64,000 nt of DNA from Palsa-465 sp963800475 (GTDB lineage: Bacteria; Actinomycetota; Thermoleophilia; Solirubrobacterales; Solirubrobacteraceae): the NCBI GenBank assembly GCA_963800475.1, contig CAWDAZ010000002.1:248001-312000 (forward strand), written 5' to 3'. Position numbers and translations under genes: made by a program. Of this stretch, positions 18,030 through 26,903 are shown one piece after another. The first letter of the stretch is position 1. Each line of letters begins with the position of its first letter. A model generated the notes under the pieces. The model saw only the letters and a list, made by a program, of their open reading frames with translations, was not told the DNA's origin and ran no database searches.

Positions 18030-18215
18030 TTGATCAACCCGCTCGCGATCGGCGTGACAATCGGTGGCCTGCTTCTCGACGTCGCCGTGCCAAGACCAAA
18101 GCCTCGGGTTGGCCCTGCACCCAGCTCCCTGCCCTCGGTGGGCCGCCGGCTTGAGGACAGCCTGGCACGTGGACCCGTGGAGCACGAACGTCCGCCGGTC
18201 GCGAGCGGGGTCTAG
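18030..18215 (+). CDS. Possible small hydrophobic-start protein with strong ribosome-binding site
   Basis: A TTG codon is preceded six bases upstream by AAAGGAGG, a near-perfect Shine-Dalgarno. It opens a 61-residue frame beginning 'MINPLAIGVTIGGLLLDVAV' and continuing with a proline/arginine-rich tail. The strength of the ribosome-binding site is the main support. It converges with the USP gene 6 bp away. No family was recognised, and the coding potential of the tail is weak. Confidence 0.4.
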   Translation: MINPLAIGVTIGGLLLDVAVPRPKPRVGPAPSSLPSVGRRLEDSLARGPVEHERPPVASGV

Positions 18216-18221
18216 GCGCGC

Positions 18222-18791
18222 TTAGAAGTGCCCGGCGAGCGCATCGGCCGAGATCCGTCGCGTGTCGTCGGGCGCCGGCCGGAGGATCATCACCTCGGCG
18301 GGGACCCGCTCGAGCAGCCATTCGAGATCATCGGCGCTCAATCCGGTGTTCCGGCTCTCGGAGGCCGACACGATGATCCGGTCGAATTGCTCCTCCTCGA
18401 GCAGTCTACGCAGCGCGTCGCGATACGTCCTGCCACGGGCGACCCTCGAGTCGACCGCCACCCCCTGGTTCTGCGCGCGTTGCTCGATTGCCTCGAGCAG
18501 CGGCATCCCATAGCCGCACTGCGCCGGCAGCTGCGCATCGAGCGGGAGGTTCCTCGGGACCCGGGCCAGGAACGCCGGCATCAGCGTCGCGTCCTCGGCC
18601 TTCGCGAGGCGCACCGCGGCCTCGAACGCGCGGCGCGAGATCTCTCGGCCGGTGAACGGGAGCAAGATCCGCCTCACGGCGGGCGCGCGCTCACGCGAGG
18701 GACGGCGCCCGTGCGGCGGCAGCCAGAACCCGGCCGCGAGCCCGACCCCGAGCGCCACGACGGCCACAGCGAGGATGATCGCGAGCGTCAT
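18222..18791 (-). CDS. Membrane-anchored universal stress (USP) domain protein
   Basis: A 189-aa protein with an N-terminal helix ('IILAVAVVALGVGLAAGF') followed by a UspA-like domain ('RRILLPFTGREISRRAFEAA' ... 'DRIIVSASESRN...VPAEVMILRP'). The nucleotide-binding G-x2-G-x9-G-[ST] signature is not evident, so ATP binding is doubtful. It is the last gene of the kdp operon and overlaps the KdpD-like gene by ATGA. KdpD proteins normally carry their own USP domain, so this may be an additional regulatory module. Confidence 0.78.
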   Translation of the reverse strand: MTLAIILAVAVVALGVGLAAGFWLPPHGRRPSRERAPAVRRILLPFTGREISRRAFEAAVRLAKAEDATLMPAFLARVPRNLPLDAQLPAQCGYGMPLLEAIEQRAQNQGVAVDSRVARGRTYRDALRRLLEEEQFDRIIVSASESRNTGLSADDLEWLLERVPAEVMILRPAPDDTRRISADALAGHF

Positions 18792-19900
18792 CCGCCGTTG
18801 TCCCGCTTTGCGCGATCGGCGACGATCCGCACGTCGACGCCGGGTAGCATCGCCATCAGTTGCTGGGGGAGCGGTGTGCGCAGCCGCGCGAGTCCCCGCG
18901 CCGGGCGCGCGGAGCCGAGCAGGATGTAGGTGCTGCCGCGGCTGCGGGCGGTTTCTGTGACCGCCGCCGCGACGTTGTCCGATTCCTCGATCAGCAGCTG
19001 CGCGCCGAGCACCGATGCGAGCTGCCGGAGCGCGCCCAGCGAGCGCTCCTGCTCGTCGGACAGCCGACCGGAGGGCGGGCGGACCCATAGCAGGTCGAGA
19101 TCCGCTCCCAGCCGCTGGGCGGAGCGCCACGCCCGCCGGACCAGCCGCTGGGCGCCGGGATACGGCTCGACCAGCGCCAGCAGGCGCTCGCCGATCGCCA
19201 GCGGCGCGGCGGTCAGCAGGCTCTCGTCGCGCGAGCCGACCTGCTCGGTGGTCAGCCGCTTGTTCCCGACCTCCTCGGCGACTTGCCGGAGCGCGACCTC
19301 GCGCAATGCCGCGAGGTTCTCGACCTTGAAGAAGTTGTTCAGCGCCGGCCCGATCCGCTCGGCCGGGTACACCTTGCCGGCTCGCAGCCGCTCGAGCAGC
19401 GCCTCGGGCGTCAGGTCGATCATCACGACCTCGTCCGCGCGCCCCAGCACCGCGTCGGGAATCGTCTCTCGCACACGCGTCCCGGTCAGCTCGGCGATCG
19501 TGTCGTTGAGCGACTCGAGGTGCTGCACGTTGAGCGTCGAGAGCACGTCGATGCCCGCAGCGAGCACGTCGTCGACGTCCTCGTAGCGCTTGGCGTGCTC
19601 GAGCCCGGGTGCATTCGTGTGTGCGAGCTCGTCGATCAGACACACCTCTGGCGCGCGCGCGAGGATCGCCGGGAGATTCATCTCCTCGAGCTCGGTGTCG
19701 CGGTAGGTGACCCGCCGGCGGGGAACGATCGGAAGCCCCTCGGCCAGCGCGGCGGTCTCGGCGCGGCCGTGGGTCTCGAGCAGCCCGATCACGGCGTCGC
19801 GACCCGCCTCCTGCTCGGCGTGACCCTCGGCCAGCATCCGGAAAGTCTTGCCTACCCCCGCGGCCATCCCCAGGAACACACGGAGATTGCCACGCGTCAT
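18788..19900 (-). CDS. kdpD: KdpD N-terminal half (KdpD ATPase-like domain plus USP), kinase core missing
   Basis: A 370-aa protein equal to the cytoplasmic N-terminal region of sensor kinase KdpD. The KdpD domain spans about residues 2-210 with Walker A 'GVGKTFRML' and Walker B 'VCLIDELAHTNAPG'. A USP domain (about 225-350) follows, with 'STYILLGSARPARGL'-type residues that in KdpD can bind c-di-AMP. There is no transmembrane or kinase part; that half is encoded separately at 25347-26780. It overlaps kdpB by 4 bp and probably modulates the split kinase. The ATG at 19900 is the family start. Confidence 0.9.
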   Translation of the reverse strand: MTRGNLRVFLGMAAGVGKTFRMLAEGHAEQEAGRDAVIGLLETHGRAETAALAEGLPIVPRRRVTYRDTELEEMNLPAILARAPEVCLIDELAHTNAPGLEHAKRYEDVDDVLAAGIDVLSTLNVQHLESLNDTIAELTGTRVRETIPDAVLGRADEVVMIDLTPEALLERLRAGKVYPAERIGPALNNFFKVENLAALREVALRQVAEEVGNKRLTTEQVGSRDESLLTAAPLAIGERLLALVEPYPGAQRLVRRAWRSAQRLGADLDLLWVRPPSGRLSDEQERSLGALRQLASVLGAQLLIEESDNVAAAVTETARSRGSTYILLGSARPARGLARLRTPLPQQLMAMLPGVDVRIVADRAKRDNGG

Positions 19901-21987
19901 GCTCCGAGCAGGTTGTGGATGATCAGGTCGATCAGCTTGATCCCGATGAATGGAGCGATGATCCCACCGAGCCCGTAGATCCACAGGTTGCGCCGCAGCA
20001 GCGCGCTGGCGCCGATCGGCCTGTAGCGCACGCCACGCAGCGCCAGGGGGATCAGCAGCGGGATCACGACCGCGTTGAAGATGATCGCGGAGACCACCGC
20101 CGAGCGCGGGGATCCCAGGTTCATGATGTTCAGCACGTGCAGCGGGCTCTGGCCGCCCCTCGTGACCGCCCAGGTGGTCGCGAAGATCGCGGGGAGGATC
20201 GCGAAGTACTTGGCGACGTCGTTGGCGATCGAGAAGGTCGTCAGCGCGCCGCGGGTGATCAGCAGCTGCTTGCCGACCTCGACGATCTCGATCAGCTTCG
20301 TCGGGTTGGAGTCGAGATCGACCATGTTCCCCGCCTCGCGCGCGGCCTGGGTCCCGGTGTTCATCGCGACGCCGACGTCGGCCTGGGCGAGCGCCGGGGC
20401 GTCGTTCGTCCCGTCGCCGGTCATCGCGACCATCCGCCCGTCCGACTGCTGGTCCTTGATCAGCTCGAGCTTGGCCTCAGGCGTGGCCTCGGCGAGGAAG
20501 TCATCGACGCCTGACTCCTCGGCGATCTTGGCCGCCGTGAGCCGGTTGTCGCCGGTGATCATGACCGTCCGGATCCCCATCGCGCGGAGGTGGTCGAAGC
20601 GCTCCCGCATCCCCTCCTTGATCGTGTCCTTCAAGTAAATGACGCCGAGCACCTGCGAGTCGCGCGCGACCGCCAGCGGCGTGCCCCCCTCGCGGCCGAT
20701 CCGGTCCAGCACGGGCTGTAGCTCAGTCGGCGGCCTGCCTCCCTCGCTCTCGACGAACGCGATGATCGCGTCGCCCGCTCCCTTGCGCAGCTGCCGGCCG
20801 TCGAGGTTGATCCCGCTCATCCGCGTCTGCGCCGTGAACGGGACGAACTCCGCGTGCAGCTGCCTCATGTCGTGCTCGCGGATCCCGTACTGCTTGGCGA
20901 GCACGACGATCGAGCGGCCCTCGGGGGTCTCATCCGCGAGCGAGGAGAGCTGCGCCACCTCGGCCAGCTCCGCCTCTGCGACTCCGGGCATCGGGATGAA
21001 CTCGCTGGCGAGCCGGTTGCCGATCGTGATCGTGCCGGTCTTGTCCAGGAGCAGCACGTCGACGTCACCGGACGCTTCGACGGCGCGGCCGGACAGCGCC
21101 AGCACGTTGCGCCGTACCAGCCGGTCCATGCCCGCGATTCCGATCGCCGACAAGAGCGCGCCGATCGTCGTCGGGATCAGCGCCACCAGCAATGAGATCA
21201 GCGTCGTCTCCGAGATCGGTGTGTGCGCGAACAGCCCGAACGGCCGGAGCGTGACGACGACGACCATGAACACCAGCGTGAGCCCGGCCAGCAGGATGTT
21301 GAGCGCGATCTCGTTCGGGGTCTTGCGGCGCGCCGCGCCCTCCACGAGCGAGATCATCCGGTCCAGAAAGGACTGCCCCGGCTCCTGGGTGATCTCGACG
21401 ACGATCCGGTCGGACAGGACCCGCGTGCCGCCGGTCACCGCGCTGCGATCGCCGCCGGACTCACGGATCACCGGCGCCGACTCACCGGTGATCGCCGATT
21501 CGTCGACCGACGCGATTCCCTCGATCACCGTTCCGTCGCCGGGGATCAGCTCGCCGGCCTCAACGACCACGACGTCGCCCTTGGCGAGCGCCGCGGCGCT
21601 CTTCGTCGTGCCGTCCTGAAGCTTCGCGACGGTGTCCTCGCGCATCGCTCGCAGCGTGTCTGCCTGCGCACGGCCGCGACCTTCGGCGAACGCCTCGGCC
21701 ATGTTCGCGAACACGACTGTCAGCCACAGCCAGATCGCGATCGTCAGCGTGTACCACGCGGGATCGTTGCCACCGAGCGCCTTGCCGCCGAACACCTGGA
21801 TCAACCACGTGACCGTGGTGATCAGCGCGCCGATCTCGACCACGAACATCACCGGGTTGCGGATCTGCACCCTCGGGTCGAGCTTGATCACGCTGTCCAC
21901 CAGCGCACGGCGGACGATCGCCGGCTGGAACAGCGACACCGCGCGACGCTCGGAGGGGGTGCTGCCCGGAGCGGTGTCGACGGACAT
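19897..21987 (-). CDS. kdpB: Potassium-transporting ATPase subunit B
   Basis: The 696-aa catalytic subunit of the high-affinity K+ pump KdpFABC. It shows 'AITGESAPVIRE' (TGES about 168-171), the phosphorylated Asp315 in 'LLLDKTGTITIGNR', and 'GDGTNDAPALAQADVGVAM'. The length is close to the 682 aa of the E. coli protein. It hydrolyses ATP to drive K+ taken up through KdpA. It lies downstream of kdpC, not before it as in the canonical order; its start overlaps the kdpC stop by one base (21987). Confidence 0.97.
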   Translation of the reverse strand: MSVDTAPGSTPSERRAVSLFQPAIVRRALVDSVIKLDPRVQIRNPVMFVVEIGALITTVTWLIQVFGGKALGGNDPAWYTLTIAIWLWLTVVFANMAEAFAEGRGRAQADTLRAMREDTVAKLQDGTTKSAAALAKGDVVVVEAGELIPGDGTVIEGIASVDESAITGESAPVIRESGGDRSAVTGGTRVLSDRIVVEITQEPGQSFLDRMISLVEGAARRKTPNEIALNILLAGLTLVFMVVVVTLRPFGLFAHTPISETTLISLLVALIPTTIGALLSAIGIAGMDRLVRRNVLALSGRAVEASGDVDVLLLDKTGTITIGNRLASEFIPMPGVAEAELAEVAQLSSLADETPEGRSIVVLAKQYGIREHDMRQLHAEFVPFTAQTRMSGINLDGRQLRKGAGDAIIAFVESEGGRPPTELQPVLDRIGREGGTPLAVARDSQVLGVIYLKDTIKEGMRERFDHLRAMGIRTVMITGDNRLTAAKIAEESGVDDFLAEATPEAKLELIKDQQSDGRMVAMTGDGTNDAPALAQADVGVAMNTGTQAAREAGNMVDLDSNPTKLIEIVEVGKQLLITRGALTTFSIANDVAKYFAILPAIFATTWAVTRGGQSPLHVLNIMNLGSPRSAVVSAIIFNAVVIPLLIPLALRGVRYRPIGASALLRRNLWIYGLGGIIAPFIGIKLIDLIIHNLLGA

Positions 21988-22643
21988 CAGCTGCCTGCCT
22001 TTGTGTGGTCGAGGGCGATGTTGAGCTCGAGCACGTTGACGCCCTGCTCACCGGAGAAGCCGATCCCGCGTCCATGCGTGTACTTGTCGATCAGCGCGCC
22101 AACCTGCGAGAGCGGAAGCCGGCGGACGGCCGCGACGCGATGTGCCTGGATATGGGCGTTGGCCACCGAGATGTCGGGGTCGACGCCCGACGCGGAGCTG
22201 TTGGCGGCGTCGACCGGGACCTGGGCGGCCGTCAGCCCCGGGTTGTACGGCTTCTCGAGCGCCAGGTAGGCCTGGATGTTGGCGGCGATCTCCTGCTCGG
22301 TGGCAACGCTGTTGGGGCCGAGGTTCGAGAACGTCGTCGCTGCTGCGTTGTAGGGCGGGACCGTCGCCGACGGGCGGCTCTGGAAGTACCGCGGGTCCGG
22401 CGTCGTGACAGGGTTGCCGTTCTTGTCCACCTGCGGCTTGCCGTGCTTGACGACCTGGAGGACGAACTGCTGGCCGATGATCTTCGACCCGGCCAGCTTG
22501 CCGCCGATGTAGACCCGCTGGCCGTTGGCGTTCCCCGGAAACGCCAGCTGGCCGAGGCCGGTGACGACCAGCGGGTACAGCAGCCCGAGCACGAGCGTCA
22601 ACACGAGTATCCCGAGTGCGGAGTTGATGAGGTCGCGCTTCAT
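21987..22643 (-). CDS. kdpC: Potassium-transporting ATPase subunit C
   Basis: A 218-aa single-span subunit with an N-terminal helix ('LGILVLTLVLGLLYPLVVTG'), then 'YFQSRPSA' and the C-terminal 'VNVLELNIAL', all KdpC hallmarks. It stabilises the complex and contributes to nucleotide affinity. It is somewhat longer than the E. coli 190 aa because of an Asn/Gly/Pro-rich insertion near residue 70. It sits directly after kdpA (1-bp gap) and before kdpB, an inverted gene order. Confidence 0.96.
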   Translation of the reverse strand: MKRDLINSALGILVLTLVLGLLYPLVVTGLGQLAFPGNANGQRVYIGGKLAGSKIIGQQFVLQVVKHGKPQVDKNGNPVTTPDPRYFQSRPSATVPPYNAAATTFSNLGPNSVATEQEIAANIQAYLALEKPYNPGLTAAQVPVDAANSSASGVDPDISVANAHIQAHRVAAVRRLPLSQVGALIDKYTHGRGIGFSGEQGVNVLELNIALDHTKAGS

Positions 22644-22644
22644 G

Positions 22645-24417
22645 TCAGTAGAGATGCGGGGTCAGGCCTTGGACGATCGGTCCGAGCAGGAGGGCGGGGA
22701 AGAACGTGAGCGCGCCGACGAGCACGATCACGCCGATCAGCAGCACGACGAACGTCGGGTTGTCGGTGCGCATCGTTCCGAGCCCGGTCGGACTGATTCG
22801 CTTGCCGGCGAGCGCGCCGGCGACGGCCAGGGCGAACAGGATCGGCGCGAACCTTGCGAACAGCATCACGCCGCCACCGAGCAGGTCGGCGAACGTGACC
22901 CCATGCGAGCCGAGGCTTCCCGCATTCGGCTGGATGAAGCCGGTGTAGCCGGCGAACGCGGAGCCGTTGTTGTTGGCCTGCGACAGGTACGCATAAAAGG
23001 ACTCCGAGAAGCCCTGCGGCGAGCCCGCGGCTGCGGTCGAGATCGACTGGCGCCCGGCGTGTCCGGCGGTAGCCAGCGCGGTGGCGAACAGCGCCGAGAG
23101 CGGCGTGATCAGCAGCCCCAGCGCGACCAGCTTGATCTCCCGGGCCTCGATCTTCTTGCCGAGGTACTCGGGCGTCCGGCCGACCATCAGCCCGCCGATG
23201 AACACCGCCAGCAGGACGTACAGGAGGATCGAGTAGAGCCCGGTCCCGACCCCGCCGAAGATCACCTCGCTCGCACTCAAATTGGCCATCGGTACAGCGC
23301 CGCCGATGCCCGTGAAGGACTCGATCGCGCTGTTGACCGCGCCGCACGAGGTCACGGTCGTGACCACGTCGAACAGCGCCGACCCGGCGATCCCGAATCG
23401 CTGCTCCTTGCCCTCCATGTTTCCGCCCGTGGAGCCGGCGATCACATGCGTGTGCAGGCCTGCCGCGTGCTGCGCGGGTGACCCGTGGGCCTCGGCGATG
23501 TACGCGACGATCGCGGCGCCGAGGAACATCACCATCATCGTCGAGTAGATCGCGTAGCCCTGCCGGCGGTTCCCTGCCATCCGGCCGTACATGAACACGA
23601 GCGCCGCGGGGATGATCAGGACGGTCAGCATCTCGACGAAGTTGGTGAACGCGGTCGGGTTCTCGAACGGGTGCGACGAGTTGGTGTTGAAGAACCCGCC
23701 ACCGTTGGTGCCGAGCTCCTTGATCGCCTCCTGCGAGGCGACCGGCCCCATCGCGATCTGCTGCGGCAGGTGGCTGAGCGTGCTCGCCGTCGCGTAGTGC
23801 GAGAAGTTCTGGATCGAGCCCTGGAACACGAGCACCAGCGCGACCACGAACGAGATCGGCAACAGGACCCACAGCACGGTCCGCACGAGGTCGCTCCAGA
23901 AGTTGCCGAGGCTCTTGCCGCTCCGCCCGATGATCCCCCGGATCAGCGCAACGGCCACGGCGATCCCGACTCCCGCCGACAGGAAGTTCTGGACGGTGAG
24001 CCCCAGCATCTGGCTGAAGTAGCTCATCGTCGTCTCGCCGCCGTAGTACTGCCAGTTGGTGTTCGTGACGAACGACGACGTGGTGTTGAACGTCACGTTC
24101 CACGGGGCGGAGTGGAAGTGCTGTGGGTTCAGCCCGGTCCAGTTCCACAGCGTCTGCGTGCGCAGGATCAGGAACAGCAGCAGCCAGCCGGCGAGCGAGA
24201 AGACGATCAGGCTCTTGGCGTAGGCCTTCCAGTCCTGCTCGCGGTCCGCGTCGACCCGCATGAGCCTGTAGAGCCACCGCTCCGGGCGCCGGAACAGCGG
24301 GTCGAGGATCGTCCGCTCCCCTGTGTAGACCGCCGCCATGTAGCGCCCGAGCGGCATCGCGAGCGCCGTCAGGATCAGCACGAAGCCGAAGATCGTCAGC
24401 CAGCCGGAGAAGGTCAT
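22645..24417 (-). CDS. kdpA: Potassium-transporting ATPase subunit A
   Basis: The 590-aa K+-channel-like subunit. Selectivity-filter-type repeats are visible: 'TTSSFVTNTNWQYYGGE', 'GTNGGGFFNTNSSHPFENP', 'VTSCGAVNSA' and the last repeat near 'AYLSQANNNGSAFAGY'. About ten hydrophobic helices surround them. 'STGGNMEGKEQRFG' is also typical. It binds K+ externally and passes it to KdpB. It starts 4 bp after the kdpF stop and is slightly longer than the E. coli protein (557 aa). Confidence 0.97.
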   Translation of the reverse strand: MTFSGWLTIFGFVLILTALAMPLGRYMAAVYTGERTILDPLFRRPERWLYRLMRVDADREQDWKAYAKSLIVFSLAGWLLLFLILRTQTLWNWTGLNPQHFHSAPWNVTFNTTSSFVTNTNWQYYGGETTMSYFSQMLGLTVQNFLSAGVGIAVAVALIRGIIGRSGKSLGNFWSDLVRTVLWVLLPISFVVALVLVFQGSIQNFSHYATASTLSHLPQQIAMGPVASQEAIKELGTNGGGFFNTNSSHPFENPTAFTNFVEMLTVLIIPAALVFMYGRMAGNRRQGYAIYSTMMVMFLGAAIVAYIAEAHGSPAQHAAGLHTHVIAGSTGGNMEGKEQRFGIAGSALFDVVTTVTSCGAVNSAIESFTGIGGAVPMANLSASEVIFGGVGTGLYSILLYVLLAVFIGGLMVGRTPEYLGKKIEAREIKLVALGLLITPLSALFATALATAGHAGRQSISTAAAGSPQGFSESFYAYLSQANNNGSAFAGYTGFIQPNAGSLGSHGVTFADLLGGGVMLFARFAPILFALAVAGALAGKRISPTGLGTMRTDNPTFVVLLIGVIVLVGALTFFPALLLGPIVQGLTPHLY

Positions 24418-24421
24418 GGCC

Positions 24422-24511
24422 TCAGAGCCGCTCGCCGCGCAGGAGCGCGTACAGCAGGTAGATGCAGACGATCACCGACGCCGTCAGACCGAAGATGTCG
24501 GCGGCACTCAT
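24422..24511 (-). CDS. kdpF: KdpF small subunit
   Basis: A 29-aa single-helix peptide ('MSAADIFGLTASVIVCIYLL' then 'YALLRGERL'). The position just before kdpA and the Y-A-L-L-R-x-E-R/K-[FL] ending are diagnostic of KdpF, which stabilises the KdpFABC complex. Its ATG overlaps the stop of a second tiny membrane peptide, so the two are translationally coupled. Confidence 0.9.
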   Translation of the reverse strand: MSAADIFGLTASVIVCIYLLYALLRGERL

Positions 24512-24588
24512 ACCCGGTCGATCCCGAAGATGAGCGCGTACAAGATCGCGAACATCGCGATCCCCAGCAGTACTGCTACGACGTCCAT
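24508..24588 (-). CDS. 26-aa membrane peptide overlapping kdpF
   Basis: An ATG at 24588 opens 26 codons: 'MDVVAVLLGIAMFAILYALI' then 'FGIDRV' and TGA, which overlaps the kdpF ATG (GTATGA). Almost the whole peptide is one hydrophobic helix followed by an Asp-Arg end. Position, length and coupling suggest an extra KdpF-like subunit. The 78 bases between it and kdpE have no gene; they contain TTTATGA and TTTCTGTATGG, which could hold a KdpE site or promoter. Confidence 0.65.
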   Translation of the reverse strand: MDVVAVLLGIAMFAILYALIFGIDRV

Positions 24589-24666
24589 GCCGAAGAGCGT
24601 GCCGCCCCGTTGTCAAGGCGCCATACAGAAACGACGCCCCGTCATAAAGAAGCTGTGAAGAGTGCG

Positions 24667-25350
24667 CTAGGCGGCGAAGCGGTAACCGACGCCCGGGTCG
24701 GTCTTGATGTAGCGCGGCCCCTCGGGCGGCTCGATCTTCCGCCGCAGGTTGGCGACGTGCGCCCGGAGCACCTGCGTGTCGTCGCTGTACCCCTCGCCCC
24801 AGACTGTCGTCAGCAGGTCGCGGTGGGTCATCAGCCGCCCCCGGTTGCGCGCCAGCAGCCGCAGCAGCTCGAACTCCTTGGGGGTCAGGTGGATCTCCTC
24901 GCCGTCGCGCCGCACTACCCGCGCCGCCAGGTCGAGCTCGAGCCCATCGGCCGTGATGACCGCATCGTCGGGTCCATTCCCCGACCTGCGCAGCACCGCC
25001 TCGAGCCGCGCGATCAGCTCCCGCGGCCCGAACGGCTTGGTGACGTAGTCGTCGGCGCCGGCCGCGAGCGCGCGCACCTTGGCGTCCTCCTCGCCGACCG
25101 CCGACAGCACGATGACCGGGATCCGCGTCCACTCGCGCAGCCGCCGGCACACCTCGACGCCGTCGATGTCGGGCAGCACCAGATCGACGATCGCCGCCTC
25201 GGGATGGCGGACCGCGGCGAGGTCGAGCGCCTCCTCGCCGGTCGTCGCCGGGACCGCCTCGTAGCCGGCGTCGCGCAGGATCACGCGCAGCGCGCGGAGG
25301 ATCTGCGCCTCGTCGTCGCATACGAGCACGGGCGGTCGGGCGGCGCTCAT
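24667..25350 (-). CDS. kdpE: KdpE-type response regulator (OmpR family)
   Basis: A 227-aa regulator. The receiver domain has the acidic pair 'VCDDE', phospho-acceptor Asp56 ('AIVDLVLPDIDG') and Lys in 'DDYVTKPFG'. The winged-helix C-terminus has 'LTPKEFELLRLLARNRGRLM' and 'VLRAHVANLRRKIEP'. KdpE activates kdp expression under K+ limitation. It overlaps the sensor kinase by ATGA and precedes the kdp structural genes by 78 bp, so all nine genes could form one transcript. Confidence 0.94.
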   Translation of the reverse strand: MSAARPPVLVCDDEAQILRALRVILRDAGYEAVPATTGEEALDLAAVRHPEAAIVDLVLPDIDGVEVCRRLREWTRIPVIVLSAVGEEDAKVRALAAGADDYVTKPFGPRELIARLEAVLRRSGNGPDDAVITADGLELDLAARVVRRDGEEIHLTPKEFELLRLLARNRGRLMTHRDLLTTVWGEGYSDDTQVLRAHVANLRRKIEPPEGPRYIKTDPGVGYRFAA

Positions 25351-26780
25351 GCGGCAACGCTCGCTTCGCCGCCGATCGGTAGCGAGATCACGAAGCTCGC
25401 CCCCTGCCCGGGGAGCGAGTCGACGGAGATCGTGCCGCCGTTCGCCTCCACGAACCCCTTCACGATCGCAAGCCCGAGCCCGGACCCGGTCCACCGCTGC
25501 TCGACGGCTCGTGCGCCGCGGTAGAAGGGCTCGAAGATCCGGGGTTGCTCCCGACGCTCGATCCCTGGCCCCTGATCGACCACGCGCACGATCACGTGTG
25601 ACTCGGCGCGGCGTGCGTGGACCGACACTTGCCGCCCCCCGGAGTACTGCCAGGCGTTCTCGAGCAGGTTCGCGAATGCACGCTCGAGCTGGGTGGCGTC
25701 GGCTCGGATCGCCGGGATGTCTGGGTCGATCGCGACGCGCAGGTCGATCCGCTCGGGGAGCGCATCCGCCGCCGCCAACACGACTTCCTCGATCGAGATC
25801 CAATCCCGCCTAGGCTCGGCTCGACCGGATTGCAGACGCGACAGGTCGAGCAGCTTGTCGATCAGCGCCGACAGCCGTTCGGATTCCTCGACGATCGCGG
25901 CGCTCAGCTCCACGCGCTCCTCCGGGGTGATCGACCGCGCACCGAGTGCGTGTCCGGCGGCGAGGATCGCCGTCACCGGGGTGCGCAGATCGTGCGAGGT
26001 CGCCTGCAGCAGCGCGGTCTTGAGCTCGTCGCTGCGGCGCAGCGCGGCGGTCTCGACCGCCTCCGCCTGGGCGGCGTCCCGTTGCAGGGCGATCGCGATC
26101 AGCGCCCCGAGCGCCGGGACGACGCGCGTGCGCAGCCGCTCGGCCGTGTCAGCGTCCACGTCGTTCGGCACCAGCAGCGTCGCCACCCTCCGGCCCGAGC
26201 CGTCGCGCAGCGGGATCGCGTCGCGGCGCTCGTCCGGGCCGGGCGGTATCTCGAGCTCGATCGCCGCCGAGGAGAGCTGCAGCGCCTCGGCGACCCGATG
26301 TGCGGCCGCCCGCAACGCGATGGTCGTCTGTGTGCCCGCGAGCAGCTCCCGGGCGAGGCTCGCGGCGAGGTCGGCCTCGCGGCGGCGCAGCTCCGCCTCG
26401 TCGGCGCGCCCCCGCGCCACGTCGGCGATCGTGCTGACCACCGCCGCGGTGAGCACGAATGCCCCCAGCGCAACCCAGTTGCGGGAATCGGAGATCGTGA
26501 ACCGGCCAACAGGCGGCAGATGGAAGAAGTTGAACGCGGCCGCGCTCAGCAGCGACGTGCCGAGTCCGAGCCACAGTCCCCAGTAGACGGAGGCCAACAG
26601 GACGGCCGGCAGATACACGACGCTGAGGGAAACGGTCGGCGCGACAGTCTTCAGCGGATAGATCGCGGCCGTTGCGAGTATCACCGACCCGACCGCGACC
26701 GCGATTCCGAGTCGCAGCGGCGGCCGGCTACCGGTCAGCCCCCGGGCGCCGCGTCCCCGGCTCCACCATGCGCGCTGCAT
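25347..26780 (-). CDS. Sensor histidine kinase, KdpD C-terminal half (DUF4118 membrane domain plus kinase core)
   Basis: A 477-aa kinase. Residues about 22-120 form the four-helix DUF4118 membrane bundle typical of KdpD ('VYLPAVLLASVYWGLWLGLG', 'AAFNFFHLPP'). A GAF-like linker follows, then HisKA with His263 ('ATSHDLRTPVTAI') and HATPase_c with 'FANLLENAWQYS' and 'GSGLGLAIVKGFV'. The KdpD/USP input domains are absent here and encoded apart at 18788-19900. The ATG at 26780 was chosen; its first 15 codons overlap an opposite-frame remnant, so a later start is possible. It is coupled to kdpE. Confidence 0.92.
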   Translation of the reverse strand: MQRAWWSRGRGARGLTGSRPPLRLGIAVAVGSVILATAAIYPLKTVAPTVSLSVVYLPAVLLASVYWGLWLGLGTSLLSAAAFNFFHLPPVGRFTISDSRNWVALGAFVLTAAVVSTIADVARGRADEAELRRREADLAASLARELLAGTQTTIALRAAAHRVAEALQLSSAAIELEIPPGPDERRDAIPLRDGSGRRVATLLVPNDVDADTAERLRTRVVPALGALIAIALQRDAAQAEAVETAALRRSDELKTALLQATSHDLRTPVTAILAAGHALGARSITPEERVELSAAIVEESERLSALIDKLLDLSRLQSGRAEPRRDWISIEEVVLAAADALPERIDLRVAIDPDIPAIRADATQLERAFANLLENAWQYSGGRQVSVHARRAESHVIVRVVDQGPGIERREQPRIFEPFYRGARAVEQRWTGSGLGLAIVKGFVEANGGTISVDSLPGQGASFVISLPIGGEASVAA

Positions 26781-26902
26781 TTGAGTGGAGCGTACGCCCC
26801 GCGCCCGAACGCGAACAGGCCCACGAAGATCGCGGTCGCGAGCAGGTTCAGCCACGGCTCGTAGTTGACCGCGACCTCGCCGAACAGCCATGCATTGAGG
26901 AG
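26735..26902 (-). pseudogene. C-terminal remnant of an unidentified membrane protein
   Basis: In a frame different from the sensor kinase, this strand reads 'NAWLFGEVAVNYEPWLN', 'LLATAIFVGLFAFGRGAYAP' and a Cys/His-containing tail before a TGA. The stretch is strongly protein-like and ends in a transmembrane helix, but no start codon precedes it and the upstream sequence is the G/C-tract palindrome. It is probably what is left of a membrane protein gene. I could not name the family. Confidence 0.4.
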
Positions 26903-26903
26903 A

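Noticed and set aside
24589..24666. c-di-AMP (ydaO-type) riboswitch before the kdp genes
   Set aside because: Only 78 bases are available and the conserved ydaO cores are not recognisable.
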